DNA from: Cristatella mucedo
Taxonomy: Eukaryota; Bryozoa; Phylactolaemata; Cristatellidae
Length of the DNA stretch: 64,000 bases
NCBI GenBank assembly: GCA_009760855.2
Contig: WPIO01000005.1
Location: forward strand, 6,476,001-6,540,000
Reading direction: 5' to 3'
Below are positions 1 to 11,439 of the stretch, piece after piece (position 1 is the stretch's first letter; every line of letters starts with the position of its first letter). The position numbers and the translations under genes are program-made. The notes below the pieces were generated by a model. It ran no database searches, was not told where the DNA came from, and worked only from the letters and a program-made list of their open reading frames with translations.

Positions 1-539
1 CGGAGAAATGGAACAGCTCGTCGTGGGACGGTATGTGTCGTAGCACCATGTACTTATTACGTAGAACGGTGCATGCACGGGCACGCTGTGAGCATTGGCA
101 TGCCGTGACTTGTCAGAAGCGCGAAACCGTTTCTCTAAAATAACGAAAATAAGTGCTAGGTTCTGTGGCTGCCGACTCCCTCTGTGGTATTCATTGAAGG
201 GTAGACATGTCGAGCTACAGCCATGCTGACCTGGTAGTTAAGAATAATTGCAACTACTGATATACATTATGTGCTCCGCGGGCAGATATTTTTTACACAA
301 CTCCCCCAAACCTCATTATTGAGCAGGGCACTTGTCTGGCGGTAGCGCTTGCTATTGTGACAATCTCATCGTCAAGCAGAGAGGACTGTGTGATCGCACG
401 CAGGATGAATAGAGCTATTCAAGATGGCCTCCACTCTACATCCGGCCGCTACGTTCTTTTGGAAAGATCGTGATTGATTGGGTCTGCCGGTTGCTTGCAT
501 CCTGGTATATTGTTCAGTCATTTTTTAAAAACAGATACA

Positions 540-596
540 CAATATTGCATGCAAGCAACAATATTGCATGCAAGCAACAATATTGCATGCAAGCAT
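540..596. repeat. 19-bp tandem repeat, three copies
   Basis: caatattgcatgcaagcaa repeated three times with one change in the last unit. Each unit contains the palindromes aatatt and gcatgc. Confidence 0.9.
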
Positions 597-1368
597 ACAT
601 GCATTCAGGCATGCGTGAATTGGAGCAAGTATGCCAGATGCACATGAACGAACATATCATGCAAGCATGCAGTCACGCTCATGTAATCGAGCTTGGCAGC
701 AGAATCTCAGCGTGCATACGACTTCATTAACTGAGCTATATATCGAAGCACAAATCATAAGAGTTATATGGATGCCTCAGGCGGCATAGGAATCCGTCTG
801 GATGCTAAATATGTCAGATTATGACAGTGCTAGAGATTATCAGAGGTGCCTGAATAATAATAGTTAGAAACCGGACTTGTCACAATCTACAATTCGGACC
901 GCAATAGAAGAATTCGAAGTGATGTTTAATCATTTGGATGCTATTACTGGTGCTGCATATACCCTTCTGTCGCTTAGTAATATACCGCTCTACGTTAAGC
1001 ACCTACCTGAGCTTAATAAGATTATGGGCTTATTGATAGCTAACATTTTATCTGCAATCACCAGCATACCTGCGTATATCGGTAAAGCATCTACTACTCG
1101 TTAGACCTGTTCTTTGAGGAACCAGCTTAACCAGTATCAGCCACTCACCTGCAAGGACTAGCACCGGTTACGTGAGCAGTGTTTGTGGCAGAGGACGAGT
1201 TCAAGAGCAGCTACAGAGCATTTTTAGCAAACGGAGCAGTGCAGACTGCTATTGAGGATAAGTGCGTGAGAGACCTGCCGTTCGAGGTACCGTTAGGGCT
1301 GCTTGTTCCGCAGCAGAGAGACATCCTCCCCAAGCTGGCCACCGAGCAACAGCCGGGGGAGCGACGGA

Positions 1369-1505
1369 CCAATCAGGAATCAGATGATCAACTGAGGAGG
1401 ATTTAAGACTTTTTTTGAAGAGCTAACGTAGAGGCCAACCAGGAATCAGTGGATCAACTGAGGAGGATTTAAGACTCTTTTCGAGGAACTGACGTAGAAG
1501 AAATT
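1369..1505. repeat. Tandem duplication of about 68 bp
   Basis: Two units with caggaatcag, atcaactgaggaggatttaa gact and (aa)ctgacgtaga/ctaacgtaga. They differ at about ten positions. Confidence 0.85.
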
Positions 1506-1770
1506 CGAGAAATTATGAATACATTTCTATGTTTCATGGAGTTAACAGGCAATACAGCAGAGAGACCCTCATACCCGGCGTTGCAGTACCTGGGTCCTGG
1601 CACAATGATTGAGGCAGTTCGACGATCGCACCAGCTGAGCTTTGCATGCCACTCTAGTAGCCTGCTCTACTTGAGCTAGATAACCTGCTATACCGTTGCT
1701 TGTCCTACTAGCAGCGTGCGTTACCCGACGAGAGAGGGAAAGGTTTATTAAATGGCCCGAGCTGGTTGAA

Positions 1771-1838
1771 GCATATTTTATGCATGCAGCACGGATTGCA
1801 CTTTGCATATTTTATGCATGCAGCACGGATTGCACTAA
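1771..1838. repeat. 34-bp tandem duplication
   Basis: gcatattttatgcatgcagc acggattgcact occurs twice with period 34, identical apart from the last bases. Confidence 0.9.
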
Positions 1839-2415
1839 CAGAAAAAAGACATTGCAGCGTGTTGAACTGAGAGTAGGAGACAGCTGACGTGACAGACTCT
1901 GGGCTCTACACGATTTTGTGTTCCAAAGCAGGATCCTGAAGACTAGCTGCAGATCGTGCTTGCAGCAGACTTGTCATTAAAGCTACTTTGTTAGTAAACC
2001 GATTCATTTTTCTTTTAATACACTGGTTTAGCATCGCAACCATTGTACCCTTAGTATAAACGTTGTACTGTAAAAAACAGCGGTAATGATACACTATTCT
2101 TGGAAAAAGAAGAATGTTTTCGCTTACTATGCCATCGAACGACCAAGTCCTAAAAAACTATGCCGAGGAGGACCAGGAAAGCTGTGCTTCATTGTCTATG
2201 GCAGAGGCTTTCTTCTCCATCATCGGCGCACCGAAGAGGTAGGGTTAGAGAACGGCAGAGCACTCGTGGACGCACCCAATCGACAAGCTTCCAGTCTCTT
2301 CTCAGTCTGTAGGAGTAAGGTCAATGCTTGGCCACACTTGCTTAATCTTGGGCACGTATCCACTGGGTGGGAGAGCACATTGTTTAGTTTCATAAGCCCA
2401 TATGCCATTCTCCAT

Positions 2416-2475
2416 GAGCAGCCACTAATACCATGACAATTATTGTAGCAGCCACTACTACCATGAAAAGTCTTG
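2416..2475. repeat. 30-bp tandem duplication
   Basis: agcagccactaataccatga and agcagccactactaccatga open two units of 30 bp. Confidence 0.75.
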
Positions 2476-2933
2476 TAGCAGCGTCTATGGCTGAGCTGCC
2501 GACAGCATGCGCAGACTCGGCCAGTAAAGCAACACTAAAGATTTAGCTTCTGAGCTGTGAATAGGCACATCAAATGGGGGAAGCTGGCACTGGCCCACCC
2601 CTAGGATAACCCGAAAGCGCCCCATGCAATCACCTCTCAGCCCTTTACGACTAGACTGACATCGCAGCCCTTTATGACTAGACTCTCCCTTTCAGGTTTG
2701 ACCCATACTTTGCGAAGTTGCAGGCAGTGGCCTCATGCGTGAACGTGGCATTGGCTTGAGGAATTTTGCAAGTTAGTCGAGCTATTTTCTTATTCTTTTA
2801 TATTCTTTATATTCTTTCTATTGTCAGCTCTGTAAACTTCACATAGAACGTCTCACACCTGCTGACATGTCTGTAGAGACATGTCCGATTTTATGTGTGT
2901 GGGAATGTCACTGTTTTCTTGTGCCCGTTTCAG

Positions 2934-3096
2934 TTTGTTCACCCTGGTAATGGTTGCTATCAGCGTTGGATGGGTACCAGTCGTCCAGAACGTCCCAGAA
3001 CTCTTTAACTACATCCAAAGCATGACTAGCTACTTGTCACCGCCCGTCTTTGCTGTGTACCTGCTGGCAATTATGTGGACCGGTATCACGGAAGCC
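2934..3096 (+). CDS. SLC5A symporter internal exon with sugar-site helix
   Basis: The 163-bp exon follows a pyrimidine-rich acceptor (cccgtttcag) and ends at a consensus donor (gaagcc|gtaagt). It enters with one base that completes a codon and leaves in phase 0. The translation has a transmembrane helix (LFTLVMVAISVGWVPVVQ) followed by NYIQSMTSYLSPP and AVYLLAIMW. These match the stretch of human SGLT1 that runs from helix to the IQSITSYL sugar-site helix. From family knowledge, the Gln in this motif (Gln457 of SGLT1) contacts sugar, and it is kept here. The exon stops just before the GAFWGL motif, which opens the next exon. A decayed copy is unlikely because frame and both splice sites are intact. 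Confidence 0.88.
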
Positions 3097-3555
3097 GTAA
3101 GTAGATTGCCGCAGTGGCTGAGGCAGCATTTTCAGTTAGGGAGTAAACTGTGCCGATAATTCAAAGTCAGTGAAAATCGAAAGTCCTATTATGCACGAGT
3201 GACGGCTGCGTATAGATTCAAACAATCTGATGATCTCATCATTGGCCACCAGGGCTGCGTATAGATTGAAAGAATGTGATCGTCGATGCATTGGTCACTA
3301 TCGCTGCCGATCCTTTCTAAACATTCGCAAACACGGCTTCCTCGAGGTAATCGGCTCCCCTTTTTTTGAAGACGTATTTTGATAAGTTTTAATATGCTGA
3401 GGCTGAACACACACTGGGCTTTTGATGATTGAGACTGGCAGTGTCAAAATAAGTTGTATCAGCTGATACAGTGGGTCATAACTAGCCTCGGCTCGGCCGG
3501 ACTCTCCCAGCATGACTGCACGACAACGTTCTTCAGCTCCGAATCCAAAACCGCT

Positions 3556-3699
3556 TAATATAATTCATTTGCATAGCGCTAAAAGGGAGCTTAATCTCTA
3601 TTCAGGCGCTTCACATGTGCCTCGGGGCTCTAGCTTACGACCTCAGCCAGGCCTTGGTCGGGGCGAGCACCTTAACCGCTGGACCAAACCAGCTCGGCG
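3556..3699 (-). mobile_element. SINE family 1 copy (tRNA head, LINE A-like tail)
   Basis: On the minus strand it reads agctggtttggtccagcggt, taaggtgctcgccccgacca, a degraded B box in gtcgtaagctagagcc, and cacatgtgaagcgcctgaat followed by agagattaagctcc. The last part matches the LINE A 3' tail. It lies in the symporter intron. Confidence 0.7.
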
Positions 3700-4494
3700 C
3701 TTCCTTATGAAAGTTAGTTGTGAAGCTAATGTCTCAACAGGATCGGTTCGATATTTGCATAGTATAATGTAGTAGAATTTACTTGCAAGTTCTTCAAGGT
3801 TGCTTGCTAACAGTGAATGTGAAGAACTTGGATAAGTGGAGATGCAAACAGCGAGCTAGAGCATCTCCATTGAATCCCTGTCGAATTAAAAGTCCAATGC
3901 GGGATGGGATGTATCTTGTCATTTGCTCCATAAGATATAGCCAATAAAAAGTGCTCCATGAGATCCATGAAGGCTGACTTGATGAAAGCATGTGGTCGTG
4001 CAGCTATGTCGCTTTGATTTTCGGATCAGCCGTGCTACCTTTCTCTTCGACTTGCTCAGTGACTCAATAGATCTCGGTGAAGATGTCAATTAAGCGATGT
4101 AGGATTTCCAGAAGAGTGACTGAATCCATGTTTGACCAATGCTGTCTTTAGTGGTCGCATTGGCATTTCCTCGCCGGACTAGTATGCTGTCGCGGTGCAG
4201 CAGACCCAACATAAAGCAATAGGTTACTTCTAGACAAAAAACTTTTAAGCCGAACATCGAAGGGCTCTGTAGCGCTTCAAAAATATTCCCCTGCGTGAGA
4301 GAGAAAGAGGTTGAAGCTTAGCACGATGGGCACCCTGCTCAGAAAGCTCAAAAGAAAAAATCCGCAAAATGACTTGGACAACGGCCTGAAGCCGATCGAC
4401 TAATGCGTGCTTATCGCCAGACCTCTTGTGAGTATCAACAATTTATCTCTGCAGGTAACTCAACAAGCTCAAGTTCTTAAAACCCCAAAATAGG

Positions 4495-4660
4495 TTAGGT
4501 GAGCAAATAGCCTTATTTATGTACAAGCAAAAGAGCCTTAACGGCGATCAACCCATGTGCTGTGGGAAATCAAGGATTGCCTGCTGCAGGACTCAAACCC
4601 ACTACCTGGTTCGTGAAGAGCAAGCAACTTATCCTTGTGCTAAGACCCGGTTCATTCAGC
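4495..4660 (-). mobile_element. Possible tRNA-derived SINE
   Basis: On the minus strand, gggtcttagcacaaggataa resembles an A box and gtgggtttgagtcctgc a B box, about 40 nt apart, followed by unmatched sequence. I see no second copy in the window, so the SINE reading rests on the promoter-like head only. Confidence 0.4.
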
Positions 4661-5723
4661 TCTGCATGTAGATTACTACAGTGGCTCATTACCGAGTTCA
4701 GTTGAATGCTTTTGCTGTGCAAATTAAACGTGCTTCAACGTTAAATCCTGAAATAATGAAAATGTGTGGCGAAAAATGTTGTCTAAAATAAAAAATGAGT
4801 TACAGCAGTGGTGTGCAAGAAGAGTTAAATTCTTTTTTTTCCAAATTCTTGATCTAGGCAGTATTGGCTGAGTTATGGCATTTGCAAGGCAAACAGCCAA
4901 ACTTTATTTGGTACTTTTTAAAAGACACAAGCATGTTCCCTGCATCGAGTGTCGACGAAAAGTGTTCCCATTATCTCAAGTGTCGGGTACCTGGACCGCT
5001 AATCCACAGGTTTCTAAGTTCCATTTTCGAGGTGAAGTTTTCTTAAGGCACTCAATCCCAAGGCTGACAGCCTCGTATCGCTCTATAATGAAAAAATCAC
5101 GATTAAATCCTTAAGCAACGTGATAGTCCTCTGGAAACCGAAACATGTCTGTCGAAGACGACGCTCCAGCAAACGTCTTGAGCTCTAAATTCGAACGTGG
5201 TAGCCCTCATCTTGAGAAGCGTCCTCAAACTTCGCCGAAGGCACCGCCCGCAGAGCGAGCTAGCCAGTAGAAGGTACGGGGCTATCCAAGGGTGGTGACT
5301 AAAAGCGTTATTGGTTAAAAGTTGGTTTACCCGCAGCTAAGGCTGGTCAGCCCGCCTCTTCTACCCCTTCAGCTTGACCCATCGGAATGGGGGATTAAGC
5401 GCCCAGCCTCCATTCATGACCTTGCGTGTGATCTCATACTGTTGGCTGCGAGGCTGCAAATCGGCAGCACGACTTTGTGGATCTTGTGCTGAGTAACGTA
5501 CCTGCAGCTGTCTCATAGCCACCGTAAGAGTTTGATGTCCTGTGCACTTGCTTTCTCTAGCAGTGTTCAATGCTGTTTACGACCATTAGGCATGATTGTT
5601 TGAACCGGCCAGTCGTTGCCAGTAACATGGTCGTGATGAATGCATGCTCTTGCGGTTTATGCCTTGACTGCAATGCAAAAGATGCTAGACCTGTTCGGTG
5701 AATTGTGGCTGCTTGTGGTTTAG

Positions 5724-5942
5724 GGTGCATTCTGGGGTCTCATAATCGGTCTAGCTTGTGGCGTGGCAAGATTTATCGCGGAATATTCATACGGTCCTCC
5801 GTCTCCTTGTGGAATTCCGGATCCAAGACCTGCGATAATCAGCAAAGTTCAATATCTGCATTTTGGCATGATACTATTTGCAATCGTCACAGCGATCACG
5901 TCCATAATCAGCTTGTTCACAAAGCCAATGGACAAAAAGAAG
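5724..5942 (+). CDS. SLC5A symporter internal exon, GAFWGL to KPMDKKK
   Basis: The exon is 219 bp (73 codons), phase 0 at both ends, with acceptor tgtggtttag and donor aag|gtaaga. It opens with GAFWGLIIGLACGVARFI, the family's GAFWGL motif and next helix. It continues through YGPPSPCGIPDPRPAIIS, the extracellular loop typical of SGLT proteins, and a further helix (LHFGMILFAIVTAITSIISL) to a short cytoplasmic end (TKPMDKKK). It joins the 2934-3096 exon in frame (GITEA then GAFWGL), as in vertebrate SGLTs. Intron 3097-5723 carries two SINE-like insertions. A GA microsatellite of about 170 bp starts some 60 bp after the donor. Confidence 0.92.
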
Positions 5943-5989
5943 GTAAGATCTTGAAATTCCGGATGAGAATGTCAGTGAGCGATTAGGAG

Positions 5990-6176
<187 letters not shown>

Positions 6177-6306
6177 ATGAGAACAAGAGCAAAAGAGATG
6201 AGATTGCGGAGGAAAGGAAGAAAAGAGGAGGGCGGAGAAGGAAGACAAGGAAGAAGATGAAAGTGTAAGAGGATGGACATAAGATTTTATAGGCTTAAAA
6301 TTTAGC

Positions 6307-6307
<1 letters not shown>

Positions 6308-6378
<71 letters not shown>

Positions 6379-6380
6379 GT
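6308..6380. repeat. (TA)n microsatellite
   Basis: Alternating TA with a few CA interruptions. It makes YIYIYI strings in translation, not a gene. Confidence 0.95.
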
Positions 6381-6477
6381 ATGATGGTTAGCTATAACTT
6401 GATACGTGCTTATTTCAATTGTTGGCTGCAACTGGCATCCCGATCTGGGATCACAAAGCATAATCGAACCGCAGCTA

Positions 6478-6592
6478 GTGTGGTGTGGTGTGTGTGTGCG
6501 TACGTGTGTGCGTGTGTGTGTGCGTGCGTGCGTGCGTGCGCGTGCGTGCGTGAGTGTGTGTGTGTGTGTGCGTGTGTGTGTGTGTGTGCATG
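6478..6592. repeat. (GT)n/(GTGC)n microsatellite
   Basis: gtgtgtgt mixed with gtgcgtgcgt units, potentially Z-DNA forming. It is the third simple repeat within 600 bp. Confidence 0.9.
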
Positions 6593-6599
6593 CCATGGT

Positions 6600-8175
6600 T
6601 CTGCGGTTAACGTATCGAGAGCTAACAAATAGTAATCAGCAGCTTCAATGACTCGGCTCTCTCATTATTTCTTGACAACCTGCGACTTTAGCAATAGAAT
6701 TAGTCCAGGAGGGACGGGATTTATCTGCTGTAGACCAATGCAGGTCGGAGATTTGGTTGTGGGATGGCAGCCATCCCAACCTCAGGGAAGTGGTCGTAGC
6801 CTTCCCTCCTGAGCTGCCGATAGAACCAGCCGTCCTCTGAATGCTCCTATCCAATCGCACCTGCCAAGAGTAGTTCAACTCTCGATTAGCTAGTTATAAT
6901 AATGACGAAGCTGATATTGGCGTGGGCAGAGTTCTTCAAAGAAGGGACAAGACCGTGTCGTTTCCAGACAGCCAATCATAAGAACGCAACAGGAGGCCAG
7001 AGGAGCGGCTAGCCTTCTTCCCTACACCTATTGAGGCTGATAAACCGATCTCTTCTGAAAAACTGGGATTCGTCGATATATAGTGCATCGCTAAATTACT
7101 CGCACAAATTTATTAAATTTTTCTTCATATAACGCCCTAAACCAAAAAATTAATGCTCCCGCTGTCTATTTTGCCAGCATATGAATTTTCTATAAAGTGG
7201 GGACAAAGTTCGAACTTGTTTTCAGTTATCCAATCATTTTAAAAGAAACACAGCGTGTGCTAATATTAAGGCACGCTTACGAAGATCGTAGTTCAACAAG
7301 AGTTGCAAAGCATATCCGAAAAAGGACCACACGAAGTGCTGACGGTTCTTCAGACAGGAAAACTGCACTTCCCCTAATCTATGACGGAAGGTTTTGCATG
7401 GGATTTTTAACTTTAAGCCAAGAAATCGCAATCATGTTATGGTACGTGCGAAGATGCTGTTAGATTAATATAATGTAGCAAGACCCAGTTTGAGCGTTAA
7501 AGAAGAATTTTGGAATGATAATATATAATTTGCAATCGCATTCTAGTGCCAGGATGATATTGAGTGGTAACGATTCCTCTTAAACACCAAGCTGGACCTC
7601 GTTTGTGACCTGGTGATCGGAAATAAGCGGATCAACTACGATCATATAAGTTACTTCAACGGCGAAATAAGTAGGATGAAGCAATCAGTGAAGTTAATTA
7701 GCGATAATGACGCCTGTATTTAGTGCATTGACAACTATTACTCAGCAGAATTCGTCTGAGTTGAAAACTAGACCGCGGAATTACTCGGTACTAAAGCTCA
7801 CGGCATCGATCGTGAGTTAAACAGTTTTTCTGGTGTTTGCTTTCTTTTAGAGGCCTTTAAAAAGTCACGTCGTATTAGCAAAGCGGACGTTTTGCCTTAT
7901 CAGTGCAGAGACAGACTTATGCAGGTGTGCATGCTCCTCAAAAAGCATGAATGCAGAATGTGCCCGGTTGTGACTTTCAGCTCAGCGTGACGTCGTTTCG
8001 GAAAAACTGCAGCATCATTGTTTTTTCGTCCATATAAAACCTTAATGGAATCTGAGCATGTTCGCTGATGCTATCACGCTTCGAGATAACCTTTCTAAGC
8101 CAGAAAAAAGCTTAGTATTTATCAATTTGTATTCCTATACCTGGCTGAATGGTCAAGCCAGGTATAATAATATAA
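6600..8175. other. Intronic sequence, nothing recognised
   Basis: Part of the large symporter intron. No protein motif, no repeat seen elsewhere in the window, and no convincing exon. A strong-looking acceptor at 7834-7850 (tgtttgctttcttttag) leads into a frame with no family match. Confidence 0.4.
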
Positions 8176-8179
8176 ATAA

Positions 8180-8870
8180 ATGTGCTAGGTCCACTGTGCA
8201 CATGCACATATCCGAATAATAAATACTTTTTGCTTTTAACTGTTTGCTGATCTAACGGCATGCGCCATCGGGTCCTTACAGTTGTTGCACAAAACCTGCA
8301 GCCGGGCTTGTCTATTGTGAGCGTTGCAATTTCCACAACACACCACTTCTCGCCAAGCTACACTGGCTCTCAGTAAAGCTGCATATCGACTTCGAAGGTT
8401 CTATCACTGACTCTTAGGTATTTTGTTGGCTCTAGCCTACATGTCAGTACTACTTCTCGCTAGGACAAGCATCATGCAACCGCTGTTCTGACTCGAATAG
8501 TTGAGCTATACCTCGTGTAAACCTCAAAAACTGACCGTGCATTTAGCTCATATGCTACAAAGACTGGCACTCTCTTCCGACTGACGTCACAGCATCCCCG
8601 AAATGACGACAATTAAAAAGAAGCTTAAAACACCCCTGCTTGTTACAGCATTTAGTAGTTACTGGAGATTTGTCTTTTGTATGCTTATGCGTGCTGACTT
8701 TGGACATGCTACTTCTTACCATTTCTGAATGTTGACCATGTGCATGTCACATCTAACAACGTTATGCTTCATAAATTGCGAGTGCTACCTCTACTCATTT
8801 GGTAACGCTTTCTTTAAGCGTATGTAAAGTGCCAAGAAAGAGATTTAGTTCTCTGATGGTTCTGTAATAA
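8180..8870 (+). mobile_element. Old LINE A fragment, C-terminal domain and tail
   Basis: A decayed match to the end of family-A ORF2 (caaaacctgcagccgggctt; caccacttctcgcca) followed by the 3' tail (gtaaagtgccaagaaagagattta ... aataataatatt). It is heavily mutated and has no usable frame. Confidence 0.65.
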
Positions 8871-9080
8871 TAATAATATTAATACATTTGTGTAGCGCCC
8901 TCAGAGAACTTAATCTCGAGTCTAGTTCTTATCACGTTCTAGTTACTCTACATTTGCTGCAAGGTATGCATTATCGGATGGTTAAAACATGGTAGTATGC
9001 TAAATGTTAACAAGACTAACACGGTTAGGGGTGACATACATAGGGTGATATTCACTGTGCTAATGTAGTATAATTATTAT
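8868..9080 (-). mobile_element. Old LINE A 3'-tail fragment
   Basis: Starts with the shared AAT repeat, then tgtgtagcgccctcagagaa, ctacatttgctgcaagg and cggttaggggtgacatacat, all family-A 3' landmarks in minus orientation. It meets the preceding + strand fragment tail to tail at the repeat. Confidence 0.65.
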
Positions 9081-9202
9081 TTCCTGTAGGTGCTTGCAGA
9101 CCCTCTATTCGTACCAATTTCATAATTGGGAGGCGCTTGCTAAGAATTGGCCGTGTCCCAAGAGCTGAGGTCTATGAAGGAATGCTTCCCCGGGCCATAG
9201 TA

Positions 9203-11385
9203 ATAATAATAATACGCTTGATAAAGCGCCCTAATAGAACTCAATCTCTTTCTAGGCGTTTCACATTTGCTGCAAAGGGAAACGCGATTGAATGGTGAGT
9301 GATATCATGCTTGATAAACAACATGAATAACATGGTTAGGGTTGAAATGCACAGGGTCAGCATGCAAGTGTGGTTAGTGGCAGCATGCACACTGTCAGCA
9401 CGCATAAGCAAAAGAGAACGAATCGCAGGGACCCACTAAAGGCTGCCATAATTAGGTGAGTTTTAAGTTTTTAAAATGTGGTCAAGTCAGGGGATATGAA
9501 GCAAGTCGGGAGTGAGCTCGAGGCTTTGGGAGCATTCAAAATAAAGGCACGGTCTCCAAAGGATTTGAGGTTTGTACGAGATATAGGTAAACAGCAAGAT
9601 TGCTAAAAGCGGGTTGTGCGATGTTCGGCCTGGTGGGGAGTAGATCTGATAGGTAGGCTCGAGCCAAAGAATGAAGGGACCTAAAAGTGAGCAACAAAAC
9701 CTTGAAGTCGATCAGTTGCTTGACTGGTAACCAGTGCCGGTCGGCGAAAAGTGGTGTGATGTGTCAACTGAGACGCTCACGACTGACAAGCCTAGCTGCG
9801 GAGTTTTGCACCAGCTTCAATCGCCTGATCGCACGTGCCGGTAGGCCAGCAAACAGTGAGTTACAGAAGTCAAGACGGGATGTCACAAATGCACGGGCCA
9901 AATTAGATATGGTATTCTTATCTAAAAAAAAGCCCAAATTTTAGCAATTTTATGTATCTGAAAGTAGGCAGACTTGATTGTGGAGCTGATATGGTCGGTC
10001 GTCTAACGAAAGGTCACTTTGGAACATGACACCTAGATTTAGTGCTGATTTAACAGTAGATATGCTGGCAGGGCCAATTTTGAGCGTCAGCCTTTCCAGT
10101 TTCTGAATTACACTTGGTTTGCCCATAAATAAGAAGTTAGTTTTATTATCATTTAACTTAAGGAAGTTTTCTGCCGTCCATGTTCGGATGTCATCAAATC
10201 ATGCAGCAAGGGAGTTGAAAGAATCCGAGGTGCTCAAAGGCTGGGAGGGATCAAAGCAAAGGTACAACCGAGTGTTATCCGCATAGAAGTGAAAGCTTAG
10301 ATTATGCTTGGCAATAGTAAATAATATAATATAATATAAATAATATAAATAATACAATAATAAAAGAGGGAGAGTATAAACCGTGTAAAGAACCGGACCT
10401 ATCACGGAGCCCGGAGGTACCCCATATTTAAGAGGTACCTCGGATGATCTTTGTCCATTCACATCAATACTCCGGAGTCTCCCACTGAGATAGGACCTGA
10501 ACCATTGCAGAATAGTGCCAGTGATGCCCAGGCGAGATGAGAGTCGCTCAAGAAGAACTAGGTGATCCATGGTGTCAAAAGCTGCCGAAAGATCGAGCAA
10601 AAAAAGCAGAGAGACTCTACCCATGTCTGAATTCCTAAGTAGGTCGTTGTACACCCCAAAGCAATGCCGAATCTGTGGAGTGATTAGCTCTAAAGCCAGA
10701 CCGGAACTTACTATCAAGGTTAGAAGTTTCAATATATGAGTTCAGTTGGTCTGCCACGACTCGTTACTGTGTCTTTGATAAGAATGATAGAAGGGAGACT
10801 GGGCGGTAGTTAATAGTAATAATAATAATTATAATGCACTTGATAAAGCGCCCTCAGAGAACTTAATCTCTTTCTAGGTGCATTACATTTGCTGCAAAGT
10901 GAAATGCAATTGAATGGTAAGTAAAATCATGCTTGAAAAAAAACAAAATGAATGATATGGTTAGGGGTGACATGCACAGGGTCAGCATGCAAATATGGTT
11001 AGTGGCAGCATGCAGTGTCAGCACGCATAAGCACATAAAGGACGAATCACAGGGACCCGCTAAATGCTGTCCTAAATAGGTGTTTTTAAGTTCCTTTTAA
11101 ATGTGGTCAGGTCAAGGGATGTTCTAACGCATAGTTGCTTAAGTTCTCTTGGTCTAGTGTTGCTTTCTTGAGAAATGGCCTGACTACAGCTTTTTTGAAA
11201 GGTGCTGGGACATGGCCTCAGACTGATGACATAATAATGATGTTAGTTATGCATGGTAGCAGCAGATCAAAGCAACGTAGGAGCAGAACAGTGGAAATAG
11301 GGTCTAAATTACTGGTTGCCTTTTTTGATTGGGATATGAACTTCAGGACGAGATCGCTAAGGACCTGCTTGAATATAGACATTGA
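9203..11385 (-). mobile_element. LINE family A copy, interrupted by a nested LINE A insertion
   Basis: CR1/L2-group LINE on the minus strand. The 3' end is the AATAAT-repeat tail and the conserved segment with cttgataaagcgccct at 9203-9260. The RT frame at 10199-10732 has LLDLSAAFDTMDH, WFRSYLSGRLRSIDVNGQRS and KYGVPPGSVIGPVLYTVYTL, while HFYADNT stands in place of YADDT, so the catalytic motif is mutated. An AT-rich insertion (about 10318-10365) follows LPL. The 5' part resumes at 11136-11385 (SNLDPISTVL, LPCITNIINM). Between 10811 and 11131 a second LINE A sits inside the NYRPVSLL coding stretch. Confidence 0.85.
10811..11131 (-). mobile_element. Nested, 5'-truncated LINE A copy
   Basis: A complete family-A 3' tail (AAT repeats, tgcacttgataaagcgccc, agaacttaatctctttctag) runs up to ggatgttctaacgca and then stops. 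The flanks, ggcggtagt on the left and tagttgcttaagttctctt on the right, are contiguous in other family-A copies (compare 58988-59020 on the other strand). TAGT occurs on both sides (10807-10810 and 11132-11135) and is a likely short target-site duplication. Confidence 0.85.
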
Positions 11386-11439
11386 GGTGCGGCAAGAAAT
11401 CCAGGTACAGCATTGTAATACCGAAGGCTCGGCGGAGTA

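Larger units (their letters stand above)
1..2933. other. Left flank/intron of the symporter gene, no recognised exon
   Basis: Apart from the small tandem repeats listed separately I recognise nothing. Two short + strand frames, 877-1104 (hydrophobic, with AIEEFEVMFNHLDAITGAAY) and 1179-1406 (hydrophilic, ending before the 68-bp duplication), have no family I know. I looked for the upstream symporter motif ELM..GR and did not find it. Confidence 0.4.
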
